Assembly: GCF_001830555.1 (NCBI RefSeq)
Contig: NZ_MIAM01000049.1
Span: 153,997-217,996, forward strand
Source of the DNA: Sphingopyxis sp. RIFCSPHIGHO2_12_FULL_65_19
GTDB lineage: Bacteria > Pseudomonadota > Alphaproteobacteria > Sphingomonadales > Sphingomonadaceae
Length of the DNA stretch: 64,000 nt
Direction of reading: 5' to 3'
Position numbers and translations under genes: made by a program. Of this stretch, positions 34,231 through 42,583 are shown one piece after another. The stretch's first letter is position 1, and every line of letters starts with the position of its first letter. The notes below the pieces were generated by a model. That model made no database searches, was not told the DNA's origin, and saw only the letters and a list, made by a program, of their open reading frames with translations.

Positions 34231-35091
34231 TCAGGCGCGCTTTCTCGCCGCCGGTTTCTTTGCGGGCGCCTTCTTTGCGGCTGCGGCGGGCGGCTTTTTC
34301 TTGCCGTCGACCGATGCTTTCAGCGCCGCCATCAGGTCGATGACGTTCGACCCGCGGTCGGTGGTGGCGGGCTCCTCGACATCTTCCAGCACGCGTTTCC
34401 CTTTGGCTTTTGCCTTTTTGGCGACAAGCCGCTCGATCGCATCGACATAATGGTTGCGAAAGTCGCTGGCGTCGAACGCGCCGCTCTTCTTTTCGATCAG
34501 CGTTTCGGCAAGGTCGAGCAGGTCGGCGTCGGGTTTGGCATTGCCGACGTCGCGGAAATAATTGGCGGCCTTGTTGACTTCGTCGGCATAGCGCAGCGCC
34601 TCCAACACCAGGCCCTTGCCGCAGGGGCGCAGCGCGACGAGCTGTTCCTGCCCGCGCAGCGAAAGCTGGCCGAGGCCGACCTTTTTCGTGCGGCGGAGCG
34701 CCTCGCGCAGCACGATATAGGCTTCTTCGGCCAGTTCGTCGGCGGGGACGACATAATAGGGCTTGGCATAATAGAGGATGTCGATGTCGCCGGCATCGAC
34801 GAACTGGACCAGCTCGAGCGTGCGCTTGCTCTCCAGCTTGACCGCCTCGATCTCCTCCTCGTCGAGCAGGACATAATTGCCCTTCGACAGCTCGAAGCCC
34901 TTGACGATGTCGTCATGATCGACCGCGCCGATGCCGGGCACGGTCTTTTCATATTTGACCGGCTTTCCACTCGGTTCGTGGATCTGGCGAAAACTGACCG
35001 CGGCGCCCGATTTGGTCGCCGAATAGATTTCGACCGGGATCGACACCAGCGCGAGGCGGATCTGGCCCTTCCAGTATGCGCGTGCAGGCAT
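34231..35091 (-). CDS. ku: Ku protein (NHEJ)
   Basis: MPARAYWKGQIRLALVSIPVEIYSATKSGAAVSFRQIHEPSGKPVKYEKTVPG; basic KKPPAAAAKKAPAKKPAARKRA tail; next to ligD. Confidence 0.96.
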   Translation of the reverse strand: MPARAYWKGQIRLALVSIPVEIYSATKSGAAVSFRQIHEPSGKPVKYEKTVPGIGAVDHDDIVKGFELSKGNYVLLDEEEIEAVKLESKRTLELVQFVDAGDIDILYYAKPYYVVPADELAEEAYIVLREALRRTKKVGLGQLSLRGQEQLVALRPCGKGLVLEALRYADEVNKAANYFRDVGNAKPDADLLDLAETLIEKKSGAFDASDFRNHYVDAIERLVAKKAKAKGKRVLEDVEEPATTDRGSNVIDLMAALKASVDGKKKPPAAAAKKAPAKKPAARKRA

Positions 35092-35167
35092 CGTTGATTT
35101 CCTTCCGCAAGGAAAATGCCTGAACCGATTTGACGTTCCATGCGAACGCGGATCAACCGACGCGGAT

Positions 35168-35223
35168 TGGCCGATAGCTGCCTGACGGCTTTGAGCTCAA
35201 AATGTCAAATAGCGGCCATTCGG
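35168..35223 (+). repeat. Dispersed intergenic repeat, copy E
   Basis: TGGCCGATAGCTGCCTGACGGCTTTGAGCTCAAAATGTCAAATAGCGGCCATTCGG. Confidence 0.5.
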
Positions 35224-35291
35224 CAGCAGATATCCATAGAAAAGCTGAAACCTGCTAGCAGATTTGTGCGCTGCAGCGTAAAGCCGCCGTC

Positions 35292-35873
35292 ATGAGGATC
35301 GCGATCATCGACACCAGCACGACGCGCGCTGCCATCATTTCGGATGGGCTGCGCGAGGCTGGGCTCGACGACCTGGTCTTGATCGACACCGCGGGTCCGC
35401 TGGCCGCCCAGATCGAAGCGGCACAGCCAGAAGTCGTCCTGATCAACCTCGAAAACCCCAGCCGCGACCTGCTCGAGGATTTCTTCGCCATGTCGCGCGC
35501 GCTGGCGCGGCCGATCGCGATGTTCGTCGATCAGAGCGATGCCGAGGCGACGGGCGCCGCAATTGATGCCGGGGTGTCGGCCTATGTCGTCGACGGGCTG
35601 TCAAAACAGCGAATCAAGCCGGTGATCGACCTCGCGATCCGTCGCTTCCAAGCCTTTTCGCGGCTGCAACGCGAGCTCGACGAAGCGAAAAATGCCCTCG
35701 TCGAACGTGCGGCGATCGATCGCGCCAAGGCGATCCTGATGAAACGGCGCGCGATCGACGAACCCGCCGCCTATGCCTTGCTGCGCGGTCAGGCGATGCG
35801 CACCAACCGCCGCATTTCGGAAATAGCGGAAGCGATCGTGACCAGCGACGCACTGCTGGGAGACATGGAATGA
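35292..35873 (+). CDS. nasT: ANTAR-domain response regulator (NasT-like antiterminator)
   Basis: Receiver-like N-terminus and C-terminal RAKAILMKRRAIDEPAAYALLRGQAMRTNRRISEIAEAIV = ANTAR domain; adjacent to nitrate genes. Confidence 0.92.
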   Translation: MRIAIIDTSTTRAAIISDGLREAGLDDLVLIDTAGPLAAQIEAAQPEVVLINLENPSRDLLEDFFAMSRALARPIAMFVDQSDAEATGAAIDAGVSAYVVDGLSKQRIKPVIDLAIRRFQAFSRLQRELDEAKNALVERAAIDRAKAILMKRRAIDEPAAYALLRGQAMRTNRRISEIAEAIVTSDALLGDME

Positions 35874-37081
35874 CCGCCGAGACCTTCCGCATCGGCTTCC
35901 TGCCGCTGGTCGATGCCGCGCTCCCGATTCTGGCGCACGAGCTGGGTTTTGCAGCGCGCGAAGGCGTACAGATCGAGCTGGTCCGCGACATGACTTGGGC
36001 GACGGTGCGCGACCGTCTGCTCTATGGCCATACCGATGCCGCGCACATGATCGCACCGCTGGCGATCGCCACTGCGCTTGGCCGCGATCGGCCGGCGGTG
36101 CCGATGGCGGTGCCGTTCGTGCTGGGGCTCAACGGCAATGCCGTGACCTTTTCCACCCAGCTCGCCAAGGATGTCGGGCTGGGCGACACGCTGGGCGATC
36201 CCGCCACAATCGGCGCGGCGCTGCAGCGCGTGGCGGCGGCGCGTAAAATTGCGGGCAAGCCGCTGCGCTTTGGCGTTGTGCATCGCTATTCGAGCCATAA
36301 TTATATGCTGCGATACTGGCTCGCGGGGGTGGGCATTCGTCCCGACCTCCATATCGATATTGTCGTTACCAGCCCTCCCTTTGCCGCCGATGCGCTGGCC
36401 GCGGGCGAGGTCGACGGCATTTGCGTCGGCGAACCCTGGAACTCGATCGCGGTCGAACGCGGCGTCGGCCATATCGCGCTCGCCACTGCGCAGATCTGGC
36501 GCCGCGGCGTCGAAAAAGTGCTCGCGCTGCGCGACGCCGTCGTCGATGAGCGCCGCGATGCGGTCGAGGCGCTGCTCCGCGCACTCCACGCTGCCGCCGC
36601 CCATTTCGTCGAACCCGGCACCGCCGAGGACAGTGCCGACATCTTGTCACGCCCCGAATATCTTAACGCGCCGCGCGATGCGGTGCTGCGCGCGATCACC
36701 GACCGCGTCCGGCTGACCCCGGGCGGCGACGCGATCCACTATCCCGATTTCATGTTCCAGCACCGTGAAGCCGCCAATTTCCCGTGGCGCAGCCAGGCGG
36801 CGTGGCTCTATTCACAAATGCTGCGCTGGGACGCGGCGCCCTATTCGAGCGCCGACGCCGCCACTGCGGCCGCGGTGTTCCGCCCCGACATCTATCGCGC
36901 CGCGCTCGCCGGATCGGGAGCACCGCTGCCGGGGGCGAGTTCGAAGCTGGAGGGCGGCATCGATACCCCGCTTGGGGCCGGGTCGGTGCAGGGGCGCCTG
37001 CTGCTCGGTAGTGATCGGTTTTTCGATGGCCGCGCCTTCGATCCCGACGATATTCAGGGCTATCTTGCCGATCTTCCTTAG
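35870..37081 (+). CDS. nasS: CmpA/NrtA-type nitrate-binding protein without signal peptide (NasS-like sensor)
   Basis: MTAETFRIGFLPLVDAALPILAHELGFAAREGVQIELVRDMTWATVRDRLLYGHTDAAHMIAP; overlaps ANTAR gene (ATGA). Confidence 0.88.
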   Translation: MTAETFRIGFLPLVDAALPILAHELGFAAREGVQIELVRDMTWATVRDRLLYGHTDAAHMIAPLAIATALGRDRPAVPMAVPFVLGLNGNAVTFSTQLAKDVGLGDTLGDPATIGAALQRVAAARKIAGKPLRFGVVHRYSSHNYMLRYWLAGVGIRPDLHIDIVVTSPPFAADALAAGEVDGICVGEPWNSIAVERGVGHIALATAQIWRRGVEKVLALRDAVVDERRDAVEALLRALHAAAAHFVEPGTAEDSADILSRPEYLNAPRDAVLRAITDRVRLTPGGDAIHYPDFMFQHREAANFPWRSQAAWLYSQMLRWDAAPYSSADAATAAAVFRPDIYRAALAGSGAPLPGASSKLEGGIDTPLGAGSVQGRLLLGSDRFFDGRAFDPDDIQGYLADLP

Positions 37082-37186
37082 TTTTTATTTTATGCTGCAC
37101 CTGCGAAATAACCGCTTGCGGTGAGGCCCCGAATCAGGCAGCTTAAGGGCACTCGGCATTGCTGCCGGGGCAGGATAAAGCGGCTA

Positions 37187-37302
37187 CGGCTCCAACGACG
37201 GGGCCGGTCCGCGCGGCAGGCGGGAAGCCTTTTCCCGTAATCCAACAGGCAATGAAGCCGTCAGGATGCGCCCGCGTGGCCGCCGTCCTGGCGGCTTTTT
37301 TT
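37187..37302 (+). ncRNA. ANTAR-responsive antitermination leader: P1 and P2 hexaloop hairpins plus intrinsic terminator
   Basis: P1: CGGCTCC-AACGAC-GGGGCCG (37187-37206). P2: ATCC..GGC-AATGAA-GCC..GGAT (37240-37267). Both loops have A1 and G4. Terminator AAGCCGTCAGGA (37255-37266) / TCCTGGCGGCTT (37286-37297) + TTTTT; its 5' arm overlaps the P2 3' arm. Confidence 0.85.
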
Positions 37303-37330
37303 ATTGCCCGTCACACGAAGGGGACGGACG

Positions 37331-38566
37331 ATGACGATGGCACATGCAGGGGCGACCACCGCGCCCAAATCGAATTTCTGGTCCAGCGGGCACTGGCCGA
37401 CGCTGGTCGCCGCCTTTCTTTATTTCGACCTCGCCTTCATGGTGTGGGTGCTGCTGGGACCACTGGCTCCCGCAATTTCCGCTGACCTCGGACTCAGCCC
37501 GGCACAAAAAGGGCTGATGGTCGCGGTGCCGACGCTCGCCGGGGCGCTGCTGCGCGTCGTCAACGGCCTGCTCGTCGATCGCATCGGCCCCAAGCGCGCC
37601 GGGGCGATCAGCCAGGTGATCGTGATCGCCGGGCTGTTCCTCGCCTGGTTGATGGGGGTGACCAGCTTCACCGGCACGCTCGCGCTGGGTGTGGTGCTCG
37701 GCTTTGCCGGTGCCAGCTTTGCCATCGCGCTGCCGCTCGCCAGCCGCTGGTACCCGCCCGAGCATCAGGGCAAGGCGATGGGCCTTGCCGGAATGGGCAA
37801 TTCGGGCACCGTCCTCGCGGCGCTGTTCGCGCCCGGTCTCGCGGTGATGTTCGGGTGGAACGCGGTGCTCGGCCTCGCCTGCATCCCGCTTTCCATCGTC
37901 TTCTTTATCTATCTGGTCATGGCGAAGGATGCGCCCAACGCGCCCGCACCCAAAAAGCTGGTCGATTACTTCCAGCCCCTCAAGACGGCCGACGCCTGGT
38001 GGCTGATGGCCTTTTACTCGGTGACCTTCGGCGGCTTCGTCGGGCTGGCCGCATCGCTGCCGATCTATTTCACCGACCAGTTCCACCTGACCCCGGTGAT
38101 GGCGGGCTATTGCACCGCGGCGTGCGTCTTTGCCGGGTCGCTGGTACGGCCGATGGGGGGCGCGCTCGCCGACCGGATCGGCGGGGTCAAGGCGCTGATG
38201 ATGGTCTTCGTCGTCGCGGCGCTGGCGCTCGCCGGGGTGCCGCAGGCGGACACCCTGCCCGCCGCACTTGGCCTGTTCGTGATCGCGATGCTCGCGCTCG
38301 GCACTGGCAATGGGTCGGTGTTCCAGCTCGTGCCGCAGCGTTTTTCGGCCGAGATCGGCGTGATGACCGGGCTGGTCGGCATGGCGGGCGGCATCGGCGG
38401 TTTCTATCTCGCCTCGTCGCTCGGCTTTGCCAAGCAGTGGAGCGGCAGCTTTGCGCCGGGCTTCTACATCTTCGCCGGACTGGCCGTTGTCGCCTTGGTC
38501 GGCCTGCTCTTCGTCAAGAGCCAGTGGCGCGCGACCTGGGGCGCCGCAGAAGGCGTGCGGATCTAG
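37331..38566 (+). CDS. NarK/NasA-family nitrate/nitrite MFS transporter
   Basis: NFWSSGHWPTLVAAFLYFDLAFMVWVLLGPLAPAISADLGLSPAQKGLMVAVPTLAGALLRV. Confidence 0.93.
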   Translation: MTMAHAGATTAPKSNFWSSGHWPTLVAAFLYFDLAFMVWVLLGPLAPAISADLGLSPAQKGLMVAVPTLAGALLRVVNGLLVDRIGPKRAGAISQVIVIAGLFLAWLMGVTSFTGTLALGVVLGFAGASFAIALPLASRWYPPEHQGKAMGLAGMGNSGTVLAALFAPGLAVMFGWNAVLGLACIPLSIVFFIYLVMAKDAPNAPAPKKLVDYFQPLKTADAWWLMAFYSVTFGGFVGLAASLPIYFTDQFHLTPVMAGYCTAACVFAGSLVRPMGGALADRIGGVKALMMVFVVAALALAGVPQADTLPAALGLFVIAMLALGTGNGSVFQLVPQRFSAEIGVMTGLVGMAGGIGGFYLASSLGFAKQWSGSFAPGFYIFAGLAVVALVGLLFVKSQWRATWGAAEGVRI

Positions 38567-38568
38567 TC

Positions 38569-39771
38569 ATGGCCCGCACCCTCATATTCTTGCTGGCGCT
38601 CGCGCCGGCCGGGACGGCGCATGCCCAGGCCGTCCAGATCAAGCCGCTCGGCGAAGCCCGCCTCCGCTATGAAACAGTCGATCAGGACGGCCTCGCCGCC
38701 AACGCCGAAGCCCTGACCCTGCGGCTGCGCGGCGGGGTCGAGGCCAAGGCCGATCGCTGGTCGGCACTGATCGAGGGACAAGGCAACCTCGCCATCGTCG
38801 AAGATTATTTCGACGGACTCCACGGTGCTGCGACACGTCCGATCGTCGCCGATCCCAGAAACATCGCCCTCACCCGCGCCCAGCTGCGCTACGTCGCGCC
38901 CGGCTTTGCGGTCACCGCGGGGCGCCAGCGGATCGGTTTCGACGACGAGCGTTTCGTCGGCAGCGTCGGGTTTCGCCAGAACGGCCAGAGCTATGACGCG
39001 GTGCGCGCCGAGGTGACGCCGGTGAAGGGCGTGAAAGTCGACCTGGCCTATGCGTGGAGCGTGCGGACGATCTGGGGCATCGACGGCGCGGGGGGGCGGC
39101 AACAGGCAGTGTCGGGCGACAATGTCTTTGCCAATGTCGCCGCCCAAACCCCCGTCGGCAAGCTTAGCGGCTTTGCCTATCTCGTCGATCAGGACGAAGC
39201 GGCGATGCAGGGTTTCCGCATGTCGAGCCAGAGTTATGGTGCCCGCCTCGACGGGTCGCAAAAAGCGGGCAAGGCGAAGATTGCGTATCAGCTGAGCTAT
39301 GCGCGCCAGTCGGACTGGCACCGCAATCCCAATGACTATAGCGCCGACTATTATCTCGCCGACGTCGCGGTCGATTTCGGCGGGCCGCGTCTGGGGGCCG
39401 GCTACGAGATACTCGGCGCCAGCGGCGGCACCGCGCTCACCAGCTTCCAGACCCCGCTCGCGACCGGGTTCAAATTCCAGGGCTGGGCCGACAAATACCT
39501 CGTCACGCCGCCCGATGGGGTCCGCGACCTGTATGCGAGCGCGGGATGGAGCTGGAAGGCGGTTGGCCCGCTGAAAGCCGTCACCGTGCAGGCGGCCTAT
39601 CACGACTATCGCAGCGACCGCGCGGCGCGGTCCTACGGCGACGAGATCGACCTGCTCGCCAGCGCCAAGCTCGGCAAGATCACCGGCTCAGTGCGCTACG
39701 CCCACTACAACGCTGACGGCTTCGCCACCGACACCGACAAATTCTGGCTTCAACTGGACTGGATGCTCTGA
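38569..39771 (+). CDS. Alginate-export-like outer-membrane porin in nitrate cluster
   Basis: Signal peptide ending AHAQ; GEARLRYETVDQDGLAANAEALTLRLRGGVEAKADRWSALIEGQGN; C-terminal FWLQLDWML beta-barrel end. Confidence 0.8.
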   Translation: MARTLIFLLALAPAGTAHAQAVQIKPLGEARLRYETVDQDGLAANAEALTLRLRGGVEAKADRWSALIEGQGNLAIVEDYFDGLHGAATRPIVADPRNIALTRAQLRYVAPGFAVTAGRQRIGFDDERFVGSVGFRQNGQSYDAVRAEVTPVKGVKVDLAYAWSVRTIWGIDGAGGRQQAVSGDNVFANVAAQTPVGKLSGFAYLVDQDEAAMQGFRMSSQSYGARLDGSQKAGKAKIAYQLSYARQSDWHRNPNDYSADYYLADVAVDFGGPRLGAGYEILGASGGTALTSFQTPLATGFKFQGWADKYLVTPPDGVRDLYASAGWSWKAVGPLKAVTVQAAYHDYRSDRAARSYGDEIDLLASAKLGKITGSVRYAHYNADGFATDTDKFWLQLDWML

Positions 39772-42248
39772 TGGAACACACACCCCTCAAGGCCAAGGCC
39801 GACACGCGCGAGCATCTGGTCGTGATCGGCAACGGCATGGCCGGCTGCCGCGCGGTCGAGGAACTGCTCGCGCGCGACGCCGACCGGTATCGCGTGACAA
39901 TTTTTGGCGCCGAACCGCGAGTCAATTACAACCGCATCATGCTCTCGCCGGTGCTGGCGGGCGAAAAAAGCTTCGACGACATCGTGATCAACGATGCCGA
40001 CTGGTATGCCGCGAACGGCATCGCACTGGTCGCGGGCGATCCGGTCGCCGTGATCGACCGGGCGGCGAAAACGGTAACGACGCGCGGCGGCACTACCGAA
40101 TGCTATGACCGCCTGCTGATCGCGACCGGCTCCGACCCCTTCATCATCCCGGTGCCGGGCAAGGATTTGCCCGGGGTGATCGCGTTCCGCGACATGGACG
40201 ATGTCGACACGATGCTCGCGGCGGCCGATGCTGGCGGCGACGCAGTGGTCATCGGCGGCGGCCTGCTCGGGCTCGAGGCCGCGCACGGGCTTTCGCTGCG
40301 CGGCATGAAGGTCACCGTCATCCACCTGATGCCGACGCTGATGGAACGCCAGCTCGACGAAGCTGCGGGCTGGCTCCTGAAAAACGCGCTCGAAGCGCGC
40401 GGTCAGACCATTCTGACCGGCGCCGACACCGCCGAGATCGTCGGCGACGGCAAGGTCGAAGGGGTGAAGCTGAAAGACGGAACGCTGATCCCCGCCAGTC
40501 TGGTCGTCATGGCGGTCGGCATCCGCCCCTCGGTGGCGCTCGCCCGCGACGCGGGCCTTGCGGTCGGGCGCGGCATTCAGGTCGACGACCATATGGTCAC
40601 GAGCGATCCCGCCGTGCTCGCGGTCGGCGAATGCGTCGAACATGACGGACAGGTCTATGGCCTCGTTGCGCCCTTGTGGGACATGTGCCGCAGCCTCGCC
40701 GACGGGCTGGTCGAGAAGCCCAGCGGCTATCGCGGCTCGGTGACCTCGACCAAGCTCAAGGTGTCGGGGATCGACGTGTTTTCGGCGGGCGACTTTTCGG
40801 GTGGCGATGGGTGCGAAGACATCGTTCTCCGCGACGCCAGCCGCGGCGTCTACAAGCGGGTGATCGTCAAGGACGACCGCATCGTCGGCGCCGTGCTCTA
40901 TGGCGATACCGCCGACGGCAGCTGGTATTTCGACCTCCTCAAGAAGCAGGAGGATGTCTCCGATCTCCGCGACCTCCTGATCTTTGGCCAGTCCTTCGCC
41001 TCGGGAGGAGGCGCCGCGGACCCTAAGGCGGCCGTTGCGGCGCTCTCGGACGATGCCGAGATTTGCGGCTGCAACGGCGTTACCAAGGGCCAGGTCGTCG
41101 CGTGCATCGCCAAGGGGGCGCGCAGCCTCGACGCGGTGCGCGGAACCTGCAAGGCGTCGGCGAGCTGCGGCAGCTGCACCGGCCTCGTCGAAAATCTGCT
41201 CGCGCTCACCTTGGGCGACGAGGTGCAGGCCGGACCCAAGACGATGTGCAAATGCACCAGCTTCGGCCACGACGACGTCCGCCGCGAAGTCGTCGCGCAG
41301 GACATGCGCTCGATCCCCGAGGTGATGCAGAAACTGCACTGGACCACCCCCGACGGCTGCTCATCATGCCGCCCGGCGCTCAATTATTATCTGCTCTGCG
41401 CGCTCCCCGGCGACGATGTCGACGACCAGCAGAGCCGCTTCGTCAACGAACGCCTCCACGCGAATATCCAGAAGGACGGGACCTATTCGGTCGTCCCGCG
41501 CATGTGGGGCGGGCTCACCAACCCCACCGAGTTGCGCGCGATCGCCGATGTCGTCGAGAAATATGATGCGCCGATGGTAAAGGTGACCGGCGGCCAGCGG
41601 CTCGACATCTTCGGGATCAAGAAGGAGGATCTGCCCGCGGTGTGGGCCGACCTCAACGCCGCCGGGATGGTGTCGGGCCACGCCTATGGCAAGGCGCTGC
41701 GCACCGTAAAGACGTGCGTCGGGTCCGAATGGTGCCGCTTCGGCACGCAGGATTCGACCGGGCTCGGCGTCAAGATCGAGCGGATGAGCTGGGGCAGCTG
41801 GATGCCGCACAAGTTCAAGATCGCGGTGTCGGGCTGTCCGCGCAACTGCGCCGAGGCGACGATCAAGGACTTCGGCATCGTCTGCGTCGACAGCGGATAC
41901 GAGCTGCATGTCGGCGGCAATGGGGGCATTCACGTCCGCGTCACCGACCTGCTCTGCAAGGTCGCGACCGAGCAGGAGGCGATGGATTATTGCGCTGCCT
42001 TCATCCAGCTTTACCGCGAAGAGGCCCGCTATCTCGAGCGTACCGCGCCGTGGATCGAGCGCGTCGGGGTCGAGCAGATCAAGGCGCGGATCGTCGACGA
42101 CGCAGCGGGCCGCGAGGCGCTGCGCGCGCGCTTCCTCTATGCCCAAAGCTTCTCGCAGGACGATCCCTGGGCGCAGCGCGCCGAGGGCGCCGAGCGTGAA
42201 CATCATGCGCCAATGGCGCGCTTCACCCCGCAGGAGGAAATGGCATGA
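39771..42248 (+). CDS. nirB: Assimilatory nitrite reductase (NADH) large subunit
   Basis: FAD/NAD domains, BFD-like CxC..CGSC segment, siroheme/4Fe-4S motif TCVGSEWCRFG...VSGCPRNCAEATIKDFG. Confidence 0.97.
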   Translation: MEHTPLKAKADTREHLVVIGNGMAGCRAVEELLARDADRYRVTIFGAEPRVNYNRIMLSPVLAGEKSFDDIVINDADWYAANGIALVAGDPVAVIDRAAKTVTTRGGTTECYDRLLIATGSDPFIIPVPGKDLPGVIAFRDMDDVDTMLAAADAGGDAVVIGGGLLGLEAAHGLSLRGMKVTVIHLMPTLMERQLDEAAGWLLKNALEARGQTILTGADTAEIVGDGKVEGVKLKDGTLIPASLVVMAVGIRPSVALARDAGLAVGRGIQVDDHMVTSDPAVLAVGECVEHDGQVYGLVAPLWDMCRSLADGLVEKPSGYRGSVTSTKLKVSGIDVFSAGDFSGGDGCEDIVLRDASRGVYKRVIVKDDRIVGAVLYGDTADGSWYFDLLKKQEDVSDLRDLLIFGQSFASGGGAADPKAAVAALSDDAEICGCNGVTKGQVVACIAKGARSLDAVRGTCKASASCGSCTGLVENLLALTLGDEVQAGPKTMCKCTSFGHDDVRREVVAQDMRSIPEVMQKLHWTTPDGCSSCRPALNYYLLCALPGDDVDDQQSRFVNERLHANIQKDGTYSVVPRMWGGLTNPTELRAIADVVEKYDAPMVKVTGGQRLDIFGIKKEDLPAVWADLNAAGMVSGHAYGKALRTVKTCVGSEWCRFGTQDSTGLGVKIERMSWGSWMPHKFKIAVSGCPRNCAEATIKDFGIVCVDSGYELHVGGNGGIHVRVTDLLCKVATEQEAMDYCAAFIQLYREEARYLERTAPWIERVGVEQIKARIVDDAAGREALRARFLYAQSFSQDDPWAQRAEGAEREHHAPMARFTPQEEMA

Positions 42249-42583
42249 CCGGCGACTGGCTCGACATTGGCTGGGTCGATGAAATCCCCGTTCGCGGGAG
42301 CCGCACCGTGCAAGTGGCGGGCGGCGACGATATCGCGGTCTTCCGCACCGCGGAGGGCAAGGTGTTCGCCCTCCTCGACCGCTGCCCACACAAGCATGGG
42401 CGCCTGAGCCAGGGGATTGTCTATGGCGGGGCGGTCGCCTGCCCGCTGCACAATTGGCGGATCAGCCTGTCGACCGGCGAGGCGCTCGGCGACGACAAGG
42501 GCTGCACCCCGACGGTGCCGGTCAAAATCGACGCCGGCCGTGTCCTCATCTGCCGCGCGAGCACGCTGAAGGCCGCGGCCTGA
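42245..42583 (+). CDS. nirD: Nitrite reductase small subunit (Rieske-type)
   Basis: FALLDRCPHKHGRLSQGIVYGGAVACPLHNWRISL Rieske motifs; overlaps nirB and next gene. Confidence 0.96.
   Translation: MTGDWLDIGWVDEIPVRGSRTVQVAGGDDIAVFRTAEGKVFALLDRCPHKHGRLSQGIVYGGAVACPLHNWRISLSTGEALGDDKGCTPTVPVKIDAGRVLICRASTLKAAA

Noticed and set aside
31791-34343. 850-aa + strand ORF opposite ligD
   Set aside because: Complete antisense overlap of ligD with no domain-like motifs; shadow ORF.
37128-37175. GAATCAGGCAGCTTAAGGGCAC resembling the dispersed repeat within the nitrate leader
   Set aside because: Lacks TGGCCGAT and AAGCGGACGTTCC; better explained as part of the leader RNA 5' region (GGCAGC...GCTGCC).
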